Origin: Acidobacteriota bacterium
GTDB taxonomy: Bacteria; Acidobacteriota; Terriglobia; UBA7540
DNA length: 64,000 nucleotides
NCBI GenBank assembly: GCA_021787735.1
Contig: JAJYLL010000006.1
Coordinates: forward strand, 1 to 64,000
Direction: 5' to 3'
The stretch's first letter is position 1. Each line of letters starts with the position of its first letter. Made by a program: the position numbers and the translations under genes. Shown one piece after another: positions 36,856 through 45,787 of the stretch. Below the pieces are notes generated by a model. The model was not told where the DNA came from. It made no database searches and saw nothing but the letters and a program-made list of their open reading frames with translations.

Positions 36856-37740
36856 TTAATCCGTCATTCCGATTACCGCGATACCGGCCCGGTTTGCTTC
36901 TTCGATCAGTTGTTCCCGCTCGAATAGCAGGGTTGTCCCAGCATCTACGGCCAGCACCCGGGCATTGGCGCGCTGCATCACCCGGATCGTCCGAACACCC
37001 ACCACGGGGACATCAAACCGCATGTCTTGTTGCGGCTTACTTACTTTGACGACAACCAGCCGCTTCCCGTTACTCAGGCCTGCCGCGCGTTCGATGGCCG
37101 CGTCGGTACCTTCCATTGCCTCAATGGCAACGCAGGCCCTGTCCGCCACTACAATCGTCTGTCCGATGTCGAGGCCAGCAATCTTTTTGGCAATTTCCCG
37201 TCCGTAAGCAATGTCTGCAAACTCACTCTCATCGGGCGCACGCTCGGTCATGCTGCCCTCAGCCGCCAGCAAAGGCTTGAGAAACAGAGTTGAATCCACC
37301 ACGTGGACGCCGCGCATCTCCAGCATGCTGACAAACGTGCCGATCAGCGCGTTGGTGTTCTTCCGCTCCATCCCGTTCAAAGTCTGCTCAGCCATGCCAT
37401 CGGGCTTGATGGAACTGAAAAGCTGGACGTGCTTCACCTGCCCTGCCAGCACGACCTTATTGATGCTGCGTTCAGTTAGCAACTCCAGCAGCCTCGCCAC
37501 TTCGCCCAGGCTCAGCCATTCAATCTGCCGGGCGTTATTGTCCAGTTCGGGAAAAGCTTCTTCCTTGATGGCAACAACCAGGGGTTCAATCCCTCGGTCG
37601 CGCGCCGCGTCCAGCACCAGAAACGGGAAACGTCCGTTTCCCGCGATAATGGCATAGCGGTCCGTTATGGTGGGAGCCGATGGTCTAGGCGCCGCTTCGC
37701 CTGCTGCGTGAGTTGCAGTCTTGGCAGCTTCGTCGTTCAC
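36856..37740 (-). CDS. lpxI: UDP-2,3-diacylglucosamine pyrophosphatase LpxI
   Basis: Hydrolyses UDP-2,3-diacylglucosamine to lipid X, the step done by LpxH in many bacteria. 294 residues of the DUF1009/LpxI family: AIIAGNGRFPFLVLDAARD, WLSLGEVARLLELLTE, KVVLAGQVKH, QTIVVADRACVAIEAMEGTD and RFDVPVVGVRTIRVM. The start ATG overlaps the lpxA stop by four bases (ATGA-type coupling). It is followed by the GnnA-like gene. Confidence 0.93.
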   Translation of the reverse strand: MNDEAAKTATHAAGEAAPRPSAPTITDRYAIIAGNGRFPFLVLDAARDRGIEPLVVAIKEEAFPELDNNARQIEWLSLGEVARLLELLTERSINKVVLAGQVKHVQLFSSIKPDGMAEQTLNGMERKNTNALIGTFVSMLEMRGVHVVDSTLFLKPLLAAEGSMTERAPDESEFADIAYGREIAKKIAGLDIGQTIVVADRACVAIEAMEGTDAAIERAAGLSNGKRLVVVKVSKPQQDMRFDVPVVGVRTIRVMQRANARVLAVDAGTTLLFEREQLIEEANRAGIAVIGMTD

Positions 37741-38513
37741 TTCACAACCCCGCGCGATGAAGTCTTGATGAAGTCAACCAGTGACCTCACATGAGAAGAT
37801 TTGATCCCGTCAGCTTCAAGCTTCTCGAGGGCCTGTGTCGTGTTCAGTTTGGAGCGGCAGAGAATGCGGAAGGCGGCCTGTAGCTCGTCGATATCTTCTT
37901 TCTGCAGCCCCACGCGCTCAAGCCCCAGCCGGTTGGCGCCGTAGACCCCCGTAGGCCGGTCGGCGGAAGTTTTCGAATACGGAAGGATGTCCTTATTCAC
38001 AATCGTGTAGCTACCCAGAAAGCTGTACGCGCCAACGCGGCAGAACTGGTGAATTCCGCAAAAAGCACCGACGATGGCATGGTCGCCAATCTCAACGTGC
38101 CCCGCCAGCGAAGCACCGTTGGACATGATGATGTGGCTGCCAAGCTGGCAGTCGTGAGCGATATGGACGTAGGCCATCAGCAGGTTATGGCTACCAACGC
38201 GAGTGACTGTACCTTCAGACCCTGTTCCCCGATGAATGGTAATAAACTCTCGCAGAACGTTGCCGTCGCCGATTTCTACGGATGTTCGCTCGCCGCGATA
38301 CTTGAGATCCTGAGGGTCCTGCCCGATACAAGCGTAAGGAAAGATCTTATTCCCCTTGCCGAATTTCGCGGGCCCCTGCAGAACCACATGCGACATGACC
38401 TCGCAGTCCTCACCGAGTTCAACGTCTTCGCCGATCACCGTGTAAGGGCCAACCGTGACGCTGGACGCTAGCTGGGCTTTGGAATGAATCACCGCTGTGG
38501 GGTGGACTTTCAT
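37737..38513 (-). CDS. lpxA: UDP-GlcNAc O-acyltransferase LpxA
   Basis: First acylation step of lipid A synthesis. 258 residues of hexapeptide-repeat left-handed beta helix, with the catalytic histidine in AYVHIAHDCQLGS and the family motifs IHQFCRVGAYSFLGSY and ADRPTGVYGANRLGLERVG. The helical C-terminus is present. Coupled by four-base overlaps to fabZ upstream and lpxI downstream. If the GnnA-like neighbour is active, this LpxA may accept a 3-amino substrate; the sequence alone does not settle that. Confidence 0.95.
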   Translation of the reverse strand: MKVHPTAVIHSKAQLASSVTVGPYTVIGEDVELGEDCEVMSHVVLQGPAKFGKGNKIFPYACIGQDPQDLKYRGERTSVEIGDGNVLREFITIHRGTGSEGTVTRVGSHNLLMAYVHIAHDCQLGSHIIMSNGASLAGHVEIGDHAIVGAFCGIHQFCRVGAYSFLGSYTIVNKDILPYSKTSADRPTGVYGANRLGLERVGLQKEDIDELQAAFRILCRSKLNTTQALEKLEADGIKSSHVRSLVDFIKTSSRGVVK

Positions 38514-38995
38514 GAACCGGGTTTCTCCGCGATCGCGAACAGAACTACGGCCTCCGCCACGAGTTTGCCGTCCACGGTGGCGCGTCCCTGCATCTTCCCG
38601 AAGTTATTGCGGCGGTTCAGGAGCTGCATCTCCACGTGGAGCTGGTCGCCCGGCAATACTGGACGCCGGAATTTGGCGCTTTCGATCCCGCTGAAATAGA
38701 TGAGCTTGTTGTCCTTGTCCGGCAGATCACGGTAAATCAGCACACCGGCCACCTGCGCCATTGATTCGATAATCAGCACGCCGGGCATCACCGGCGCTCC
38801 AGGGAAGTGCCCCTGGAAGAACTCCTCATTGATGGTAACGTTCTTGAGGCCGACAATTCGCTTGTCGCCTTCGATCTCGAGAATCCTGTCCACCAGCAGA
38901 AAGGGGTAACGGTGAGGAAGAAACCTCATGATTTCTCCAATTCCGTAAACCGGCTTTGCTTCTTCCTGGGGGCGCTTTTCCTTTTCAGAAGTCAT
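38510..38995 (-). CDS. fabZ: 3-hydroxyacyl-ACP dehydratase FabZ
   Basis: Dehydrates 3-hydroxyacyl-ACP in fatty acid synthesis and competes with LpxA for 3-hydroxyacyl-ACP, which explains its place beside lpxA. 161 residues of hot-dog fold with catalytic His in FLPHRYPFLLVDRI and Glu in PGVLIIESMAQ. The ATG at 38995 gives a normal N-terminus; the open frame upstream to 39082 is probably untranslated. It is the first gene of the fabZ-lpxA-lpxI run, divergent from folD across a 266-base gap. Confidence 0.94.
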   Translation of the reverse strand: MTSEKEKRPQEEAKPVYGIGEIMRFLPHRYPFLLVDRILEIEGDKRIVGLKNVTINEEFFQGHFPGAPVMPGVLIIESMAQVAGVLIYRDLPDKDNKLIYFSGIESAKFRRPVLPGDQLHVEMQLLNRRNNFGKMQGRATVDGKLVAEAVVLFAIAEKPGS

Positions 38996-39261
38996 AGTTG
39001 AATTGTCCACAATGCACCATCCAAAAGATATCCCGATTGGTTCGCGCGCCGGACCTCTGACGGCCCGGAAACACGCAAGCAAGAGACGGCGAATGCCGCA
39101 AAAGCATTATAGTCTAAAGGTTAACATGTTCCAAATCCGCGGCGACTCGTTTCCCCTGATGGAGGGGTTCTGTGCGCATCCACGAATGCAGTTAGCAAAG
39201 GGGCGGGGGCTTCCAATTGTGCTAAACTGACTGGTTATTTCACTCCAGGGAGGCGACTACA

Positions 39262-40200
39262 GTGGCCGCGCGCATTCTCGATGGCAATAAAATCCGCGAT
39301 GAAATCAAACAGGAACTCGCTGAGCAGATCCAGGAATTGAAGGCATCCGGCATCACTCCCGGATTGGCGGCTGTGCTGGTTGGCGAAGACCCTGCTTCGC
39401 AGATTTATGTTCGCAGCAAGGTAAAGACTTGCGAATCGCTTGGCCTCTACAGCGAAAAGATCGAATGGCCGGCCGACACCACCACCGAACGACTGCTGGA
39501 GCTTGTGCGCGATCTCAATTCCCGCAACGATATTGACGGCATTCTCGTCCAGCTTCCGCTGCCGCCTCAGGTTGACTCCAAGCTGGTGCTGGAGGCCATT
39601 GACCCGGCTAAAGACGTTGACGGGTTCCATCCGGTAAGCGTCGGCAATCTTGTTCGCAACCGTCCGGGATTGGTTCCCTGCACGCCGGCCGGAATAATTG
39701 AAATCCTTCGCCGCAGCGGCGTCGCCATGAAGGGTGCTCGCGCTGTGGTGATTGGCCGCAGCGACATTGTGGGCAAACCCGTCGCCATGCTGCTGCTCCA
39801 CAACCATGCCACTGTCACCATCTGCCATTCCCGAACGCAGGACCTGCCCGGCGTAGCGCGCGAAGGCGACATCCTGGTGGCCGCCATGGGCAAACCTGCG
39901 TTTGTCACGGGCGACTTCATCAAACCCGGTGCCACAGTCATTGACGTGGGAATCAACCGCCTGACCACAGAAGAAGAAATCAGGGAAATTTATCACGATC
40001 CCACAGGGCCGCTGGAAAAGCTTAAGGCCAAAGGCTCGGTTCTGGTAGGCGACGTTCAGCCGGAAGACGCTCGCGAGAAGGCTGGAGCCTTCACGCCAGT
40101 CCCGGGCGGCGTTGGCCCGCTCACGATCGCCATACTGATGTCCAATACCGTCCGGGCCGCAAAGCTCCGGCGGGGCATGCGGGCCGCCGCCAAAGCGTAG
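39262..40200 (+). CDS. folD: Methylenetetrahydrofolate dehydrogenase/cyclohydrolase FolD
   Basis: Bifunctional cytoplasmic enzyme interconverting 5,10-methylene- and 10-formyl-tetrahydrofolate. 312 residues with DIDGILVQLPLPPQ, KDVDGFHPVSVG, GRSDIVGKPVAMLLL and PVPGGVGPLTIAILM. The catalytic lysine is in YVRSKVKTCE. The start is a GTG at 39262 with GGGAGG eight bases upstream. coaE follows on the same strand. Confidence 0.95.
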   Translation: MAARILDGNKIRDEIKQELAEQIQELKASGITPGLAAVLVGEDPASQIYVRSKVKTCESLGLYSEKIEWPADTTTERLLELVRDLNSRNDIDGILVQLPLPPQVDSKLVLEAIDPAKDVDGFHPVSVGNLVRNRPGLVPCTPAGIIEILRRSGVAMKGARAVVIGRSDIVGKPVAMLLLHNHATVTICHSRTQDLPGVAREGDILVAAMGKPAFVTGDFIKPGATVIDVGINRLTTEEEIREIYHDPTGPLEKLKAKGSVLVGDVQPEDAREKAGAFTPVPGGVGPLTIAILMSNTVRAAKLRRGMRAAAKA

Positions 40201-40278
40201 CGCGCTCCTGTGGGCGGATTGGCAGCGGCCAGGCTGCAAAGCACCGTCTGTTTTCATGGTCCCATTCACCTCAAACCT

Positions 40279-40902
40279 ATGAGCTTTTCTGCGCGCTATT
40301 TTGGACTGACGGGCGGCATCGCCTCGGGCAAGAGCACTGTTGCCGCCATGCTGCGCGACCTTGGAGCGCACATCATCGACGCCGACAAAATTGGCCACGA
40401 AATGCTGGTTTCAAAATCGCCGGCATATCCCGAACTTGTAGCTGCATTTGGGCGTGGGATTCTAGACTCTGCCGGCCGTGTTGACCGCAGGAAACTCGGC
40501 CCAGTGGTTTTCTCCGATCCTGCAAAGCTCCAGCAACTGAATTGCATTGTTCATCCCCTCATCATCGAGCGCATCAGCCAATTGGCCGCTCAGCATTGCT
40601 CCCAAAATCAAGGCGCGGTAGTTGTTGTTGACGCAGCGCTGATTTACGAGACCGGAATTCCCGGGCGTTTTGTAAAAACAATTGTGGCTTGGTGCCGGCC
40701 CGAACAGCAGGTCGAGCGACTGATCGCAAAAACCGGCCTCAGCCGTGAAGAAGCCGAGCAGCGAATTGGCAGCCAGATGCCCGCCGAAGAAAAACGCCGG
40801 CGCGCCGATTTTGTTGTGGACTGCTCAGGCAGCCTGGAAGAAACGTGCCGCCAAGTGGAGGATCTCTATCCGGTGTTGAAGCACTTGGCAAACGGCGATT
40901 AG
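40279..40902 (+). CDS. coaE: Dephospho-CoA kinase
   Basis: Last step of coenzyme A synthesis, phosphorylating dephospho-CoA. 207 residues with P-loop GGIASGKSTV, DADKIGHEML, and VVVDAALIYETG. The ATG at 40279 gives the standard N-terminus (MSFSARYFGLTGG). It lies 78 bases after folD and is probably co-transcribed. Confidence 0.94.
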   Translation: MSFSARYFGLTGGIASGKSTVAAMLRDLGAHIIDADKIGHEMLVSKSPAYPELVAAFGRGILDSAGRVDRRKLGPVVFSDPAKLQQLNCIVHPLIIERISQLAAQHCSQNQGAVVVVDAALIYETGIPGRFVKTIVAWCRPEQQVERLIAKTGLSREEAEQRIGSQMPAEEKRRRADFVVDCSGSLEETCRQVEDLYPVLKHLANGD

Positions 40903-41058
40903 CGCGGCACGCGGGCCAGCAAAGAGATCGTCCTCACGGGTTCAAGACAGGCAGTCTTTCACCCCCCCCGGCAAAACAATTACCTGATTTTCTTCTTCAA
41001 TCGTGATAAAAATACGTCGCTCAGTTTTTACGATCTGCCCCCTAAGGAGAGCTCACTG

Positions 41059-41895
41059 ATGAAAAAGAGTTCCATGGTTCTTCTTGCATTTTTTGCCACC
41101 CTTGCGGTTGCCATGTTGATTGGCTTCCAAGTTCGCGCGAAAGGCCAGCAGCAGAAGGAGCCCATCGGTTATGAAGACACGCCCATGCTTCCGGGCGGCA
41201 AGTGGCACGTGCACGACGGCATGCGCCCGCACCCACCCATCGTCACTCCAGGGACATTCAGCAGCCAGCAGACTCCCGGCCAGCCGCCCGCGGACGCCAT
41301 CGTCCTTTTCAACGGCAAGGACCTTTCTAAATGGAAGTCCGTAAAAGGTGGTCCGGCCGAATGGAAAGTTCAGGACGGTTACTTCCAGGTTGCTCCTGGC
41401 ACGGGCGACATCAGGACCATCCAGAAGTTTGGCCCAATTCAATTGCACCTTGAGTGGAGTGAGCCCAATCCTCCGCACGGAGAAAGCCAGGGGCGCGGCA
41501 ACAGCGGCGTCTTCCTGCAAGGCCAGTACGAAATTCAGGTGCTCGACAGCTACCACAACATCACATACGCCGACGGCCAGGCGGGCGCCGTCTATGGCCA
41601 GCACCCGCCGCTTGTCAACGCCTGCCGGCCGCCCGGTGAGTGGCAAACCTACGACATCGCATTCACCCCGGCCATCTGGCAGGGCGGCGAAGTCCATTTG
41701 CCCGCTTACGTCACCGTCTTTCAGAACGGAGTGCTGGTGCAGAACCACACGGAAATCTGGGGATCGACCGGACACCGCATATTCCCGCATTACAAGCCGG
41801 ATGTGGGCAGCACCGGCCCCCTGGAACTCCAGGACCACCACAACCCCGTGCGCTATCGCAACATCTGGATTCGCGAGATTAAGCCGGTATCGTAA
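41059..41895 (+). CDS. Secreted DUF1080 (3-keto-disaccharide hydrolase) protein
   Basis: 278 residues. An N-terminal signal peptide (MVLLAFFATLAVAMLIGF) is followed by a DUF1080 concanavalin-like fold: VLFNGKDLSKWKSVKGGPAEWKVQDGYFQV-type start, GNSGVFLQGQYEIQVLD, and QAGAVYGQHPP. Family members hydrolyse 3-keto-glycosides or bind sugars outside the cell. The ribosome site is AAGGAG. It stands alone downstream of coaE. Confidence 0.88.
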   Translation: MKKSSMVLLAFFATLAVAMLIGFQVRAKGQQQKEPIGYEDTPMLPGGKWHVHDGMRPHPPIVTPGTFSSQQTPGQPPADAIVLFNGKDLSKWKSVKGGPAEWKVQDGYFQVAPGTGDIRTIQKFGPIQLHLEWSEPNPPHGESQGRGNSGVFLQGQYEIQVLDSYHNITYADGQAGAVYGQHPPLVNACRPPGEWQTYDIAFTPAIWQGGEVHLPAYVTVFQNGVLVQNHTEIWGSTGHRIFPHYKPDVGSTGPLELQDHHNPVRYRNIWIREIKPVS

Positions 41896-41962
41896 AAGAG
41901 AGCATTCGCCCTGGTAGAGGCAGGACCGAGTCCAGCCTCTGCCAGGTTTTGAGAGCTATCGG

Positions 41963-42799
41963 ATGAAGGCGTTTAATCTGCCTCTGCGCATTGCCGGCGC
42001 CACGTTGGCACTGCTGGCCCTGCAGGAGCTTTGGAACCTGCCAAGGACACCCGCACAACTGGGGCCTCTGATTCTCCCAAATCTGTTCCTTGTTCTGGCT
42101 CTCGCGCTTGTCGCCGCCAGTTCGAATCAGCAAGGATGGAAGCTTTCGGGGACTCTCTTTGTCCTCTACTACGGCATCAATCAATTGAACACGTTAGATG
42201 AGGCCCTGCTCTTTAAGATTGGGCTGGAAGCCTCTCAGACCCTTGCCATGATGGCTTCGGGACTGGTCACCTCACTGGTTTTCGCCCCCTTGCTGGTCCT
42301 CCTGCTTGGCTGCTGGAAAAACAAAACAGAGGAAGAGGTAAAACCTCTTTTGCCTCGCTCGGCGGCAAACTGGGCGGGACGGATCGTGCTTGGCGATCTA
42401 CTCTACGTTGTCTGCTACTTTATCGCCGGAATGCTGGCATTCCCCTTCGTTAGAGACTTTTACGCCGCCTTCAAGTTGCCTGCGCCGGCAAGCATGCTGG
42501 GAATGGAAATTTTCCGTGGCTTGGTCTATGTCGCCGCCGGACTGGCGGTTACGAACGGAATGAAAGGTGAACGAGGCAAGGCGGCTATCGCGCTGGGTCT
42601 ATCTTTTCCTGTCCTGGCCGGCGTCGCCCCTTTGCTTCTGCCCAATCCTTACCTGCCCGGGTACGTCCGCGTTACTCACGGATTTGAAATCGGGATTTCC
42701 AACCTGATATACGGCGTTCTTCTCGGCTTTCTCCTCACCCGCAAGGCCGCACCGGCCCCTGACCTGCCGCGGGCCGGGCGTGCGGAATCTCCTCTCTGA
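41963..42799 (+). CDS. Hypothetical multi-pass membrane protein
   Basis: 278 residues with about seven hydrophobic helices spread over the whole length. No catalytic or cofactor motif is visible and the family is not recognised. The overall hydrophobic pattern suggests an integral inner-membrane protein. It is co-directional with the DUF1080 gene 67 bases upstream. A GAGAGC sequence precedes the start at modest spacing. Confidence 0.6.
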   Translation: MKAFNLPLRIAGATLALLALQELWNLPRTPAQLGPLILPNLFLVLALALVAASSNQQGWKLSGTLFVLYYGINQLNTLDEALLFKIGLEASQTLAMMASGLVTSLVFAPLLVLLLGCWKNKTEEEVKPLLPRSAANWAGRIVLGDLLYVVCYFIAGMLAFPFVRDFYAAFKLPAPASMLGMEIFRGLVYVAAGLAVTNGMKGERGKAAIALGLSFPVLAGVAPLLLPNPYLPGYVRVTHGFEIGISNLIYGVLLGFLLTRKAAPAPDLPRAGRAESPL

Positions 42800-42980
42800 A
42801 CGCCGGTGGAGTGCAGCCCACAAGAATCCACTCGTTGGACCATGACACAGTTCAAGAGAACAAGGATGCCAGGTTCTTGTCTTAAGTATTTGCGCCAGGC
42901 ATGATTTCCGTCTTTCAGGACAGCTTGCACATCGCATTTCCGCGATGTATAGGGCCTGCTCCCATCAAAGGCCCTCCCCG

Positions 42981-43802
42981 CTACTTCAGTCCTTCCTTCA
43001 CCACTTTGTCTGAGAAGTGCACGTAAGTGAAAACTTCCGGAATGTGCGAATCGTAAAAGCCGTGCTTGTTCCACGTCCAGCCGGGACTTACCGGCAGGCG
43101 ATCGCCCTTCCTATTCACCTGCTGGAAGCGCGAACAGTCGATGCGCCAGATGTCACCGTCCTTTGGCGGCAATGAGCGGCCGTCGGCCATCAGTTCAAGC
43201 CCTTTCCAGGGGAAAGCCAGTTCTACCGTCCAGCCCTTGTCCACGTCGTCGCGTTTGTTCAGCGTGCCATCCACGTGCACGGCATGTTTCAACCCCGGGT
43301 AATCCCAATCGAGATAACCGAAGCGCCAGCCGCGCGGATGCACGTGCCCACCAATGCCTTCAATCTCCATGATCTTGTGCCTGGTCGGGTCCCACTCCGG
43401 CTTGCCGTGAAATTTACCGCCCGGTTCCATCTGGTCTTTCCAGATCCAGAAAACCTCGTAAATCGTATTGTTCGCGTTGATTTCAAACTCGTAATAGGTG
43501 TCCTTCCCGGCAATGAAGACTTCCATGTCGTTGTCTTCGTAAATCCTGGAGTCGCGCTCGGTCAGAGTGGCCCACACGTCCGGCTCTTCGGCCCTGAAGC
43601 CGAAATAGAGGCTCTCGTCATCCCACAGGATCGAGACCCGCGTATCAAACCATCCCGGCTCACCCGTCACAATATCCACAAAAGCGCTTGAGCGAGGCGC
43701 CATCGCCCACGAAGGCTCATCCAGCTTGCCATCCACCGTGATCGGCCCCGCCGCCCGGTAAGCCGTGTAATGCGCCAGCTTGTTTACTGTCTCACTTCCC
43801 AT
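42981..43802 (-). CDS. CBM9-like carbohydrate-binding domain protein
   Basis: 273 residues resembling family 9 carbohydrate-binding modules: ITVDGKLDEPSWAMAPRSSAFVDI, VSILWDDESLYFGFRAEEPD, EDNDMEVFIA and YYEFEINANNTIYEVFW. It has no signal peptide from this start. The ATG at 43802 has GGGAGG ten bases upstream; sequence further upstream in the frame is unlike protein. Such single-domain proteins are common in Acidobacteria; the ligand is unknown. Confidence 0.85.
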   Translation of the reverse strand: MGSETVNKLAHYTAYRAAGPITVDGKLDEPSWAMAPRSSAFVDIVTGEPGWFDTRVSILWDDESLYFGFRAEEPDVWATLTERDSRIYEDNDMEVFIAGKDTYYEFEINANNTIYEVFWIWKDQMEPGGKFHGKPEWDPTRHKIMEIEGIGGHVHPRGWRFGYLDWDYPGLKHAVHVDGTLNKRDDVDKGWTVELAFPWKGLELMADGRSLPPKDGDIWRIDCSRFQQVNRKGDRLPVSPGWTWNKHGFYDSHIPEVFTYVHFSDKVVKEGLK

Positions 43803-44029
43803 TCGCGTCTTCCTCCCTGGCAAATTAAGAATTCCTCCGAAGATTCCCCCATTTGCGCCCACGTCGCCCCTCAAAACCTCGGTTGCTTCAGTCCTACAGG
43901 TAATTTCAACCAAAGATTCTATCAGGTTGCCACCTAACACAGAAATCGCGTTGCTACGTGCCTTACCAGTCGATGCTTTAATGACTTTGCAGCTGAGCCA
44001 ATCGGATTTATGCTTATGCCACTTTACAC

Positions 44030-44058
44030 TTGACATAAGGCGAATAAAAAGCGAATAT
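44030..44058 (+). promoter_or_regulatory. Candidate promoter of the tcmP pair
   Basis: A perfect TTGACA at 44030-44035 is followed after 17 bases by GAATAT at 44053-44058, a weak -10. The first ATG lies at 44074 with AGGAAA as ribosome site, giving a very short leader. Confidence 0.45.
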
Positions 44059-44073
44059 TCAGGAAACTAACGT

Positions 44074-44907
44074 ATGAGTCATCAACTCCAGTTCGACGAA
44101 ATCGGCTATTGGTCCGAAATCAAGCTCGAAATCTTGAAAGAGTACGCTACGGCATACTCCGCGATCCTTGGAGCACAAAGGGACCCGTTCTTGCACCATG
44201 TTTATATCGATGCCTTCGCTGGGGCGGGAATGCACATCTCAAGAAAGAGCGGAGAGTTTGTGCTAGGCAGCCCATTGAATGCGCTGGCTGTACAACCTCC
44301 GTTTCGCGAGTATCACTTGATCGATATCCTAAAAGAGCGCACTGAGAACCTGAAGGAGTTGATTGGGGACCGGTCAGATGTTCGCATTTACTCCGGTGAC
44401 TGCAACCAGATTCTCCTCAACGAAGTATTCCCACGTGTTCGGTATGAGGATTACCGTCGAGGACTATGCATCCTCGACCCCTATGGACTGCATCTCGATT
44501 GGAATGTAATCCAAACGGCGGGTCGGATGCGTAGCATAGACCTCTTTCTGAATTTCCCAGTTGCGGACATTAATCGAAATGTTCTCTGGCATGATCCCAC
44601 AGATGTGGCCCCACAGGACCTTGCACGGATGGATCGTTTTTGGGGGAATGGGTCTTGGCGCGATATTGCGTACAGCACTTCCAGAAATCTCTTCCGCTTT
44701 CCCGAGAAAGAACCAAACGAAGCCGTCGCCGAGTCCTTCCGCCTCAGGCTTGGGAAAGTTGCAGGGTTCAATAGGGTTCCCCAACCTATGCCAATGCGAA
44801 ACTCCAAGGGCGCAATCGTCTATTATCTGTTTTTTGCATCGCAGAAAGGAGTGGCAGAGAATATTGCCGAAGATATTTTTGCGAAGTACCAGAGACGAGG
44901 AGAATAG
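44074..44907 (+). CDS. tcmP: Three-Cys-motif partner protein TcmP
   Basis: 277 residues of the TcmP family, named because it sits next to three-Cys-motif proteins, as here. The fold looks like a Rossmann methyltransferase: VYIDAFAGAG (SAM-binding glycine loop), an acidic strand end HLIDI, and CILDPYGLHLDW where DNA amino-methyltransferases have [DN]PPY. The biochemical role is not established. Base composition is visibly less GC-rich than the flanking genes, suggesting transfer. It is followed two bases later by the DUF5131 gene on the same strand; neighbours on both sides are on the other strand. Confidence 0.85.
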   Translation: MSHQLQFDEIGYWSEIKLEILKEYATAYSAILGAQRDPFLHHVYIDAFAGAGMHISRKSGEFVLGSPLNALAVQPPFREYHLIDILKERTENLKELIGDRSDVRIYSGDCNQILLNEVFPRVRYEDYRRGLCILDPYGLHLDWNVIQTAGRMRSIDLFLNFPVADINRNVLWHDPTDVAPQDLARMDRFWGNGSWRDIAYSTSRNLFRFPEKEPNEAVAESFRLRLGKVAGFNRVPQPMPMRNSKGAIVYYLFFASQKGVAENIAEDIFAKYQRRGE

Positions 44908-44909
44908 CA

Positions 44910-45764
44910 ATGTCCTTTGAATCCTCAATCGAATGGACGGACGCAACGTGGAACCCGGTTCGTGGATGCACGAAAATTAGCCCCGGGTGCAAGCGCTGCT
45001 ACGCTGAGACATTTGCGGAGCGGTTCCGGGGCGTAAAAGGGCATCCTTACGAGCAGGGTTTTGATCTTCGCCTCGTGCCGGAAAAACTCGGCGACCCGCT
45101 TCGCTGGCGCTTGCCAAAGATGGTTTTTGTGAATTCGATGAGTGACCTGTTTCAGGCGGGCGTTTCCGACGATTACATTGTCTCCGTTGCCCAAGTAATG
45201 GCCCATGCAAATTGGCACACTTTTCAAGTGCTCACCAAACGGGCCGACCGTCTCCGCAAACTTCTCTCCACCAAACTTCGCCGGTTCGCCTCCGAACCTC
45301 ACATCTGGTGGGGAGTCAGTGTCGAAAACCGAAAGTACGGGCTTCCGCGAATTGATCACCTCCGTTCCGCTCCTTCAGTAGTCCGATTCCTCTCGGTCGA
45401 GCCGCTGCTCGAAGACCTCGGTCAGCTAAATCTGAACGGCATCGACTGGGTGATTGTGGGAGGCGAAAGCGGCCCGGGAGCGCGCCTCATGAAGAAAGAC
45501 TGGGTATTGTCTATCAAAAATCAGTGCCGCGCGGCACGTGTCCCCTTCTTCTTCAAACAGTGGGGCGGAGTTCGGAAAGCGACTGCCGGCCGATTGCTGG
45601 AGGGGCGTACTTACGACGAATTTCCCGCAAGAAGGCAACGCCCGGCGGTGCCAGATGCGCGGCAGTGCTTCGCGCTTGCTGAGGAAATTGAGACTTCGTA
45701 CACATCTGATCAGATGAAGCTACCAGCCAAGCCCGCAGTGGGACACATAGCTTACCAAGCCTGA
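44910..45764 (+). CDS. DUF5131 / phage Gp37-Gp68 family three-Cys protein
   Basis: 284 residues. The N-terminus SSIEWTDATWNPVRG is diagnostic for the phage Gp37/Gp68 family. It is followed by C-x6-C-x2-C (CTKISPGCKRC), which resembles a radical-SAM iron-sulfur site with altered spacing. Further on are PKMVFVNSMSDLFQ, QVLTKRADRLR and WVIVGGESGPGARLM, all typical. The reaction is unknown. The ribosome site GAGGAG lies inside the end of tcmP. The pairing with tcmP recurs across bacteria and phages and suggests joint action, perhaps nucleic-acid modification or defence. Confidence 0.88.
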   Translation: MSFESSIEWTDATWNPVRGCTKISPGCKRCYAETFAERFRGVKGHPYEQGFDLRLVPEKLGDPLRWRLPKMVFVNSMSDLFQAGVSDDYIVSVAQVMAHANWHTFQVLTKRADRLRKLLSTKLRRFASEPHIWWGVSVENRKYGLPRIDHLRSAPSVVRFLSVEPLLEDLGQLNLNGIDWVIVGGESGPGARLMKKDWVLSIKNQCRAARVPFFFKQWGGVRKATAGRLLEGRTYDEFPARRQRPAVPDARQCFALAEEIETSYTSDQMKLPAKPAVGHIAYQA

Positions 45765-45787
45765 GTGATCCGTAGGAAATCTTATCC

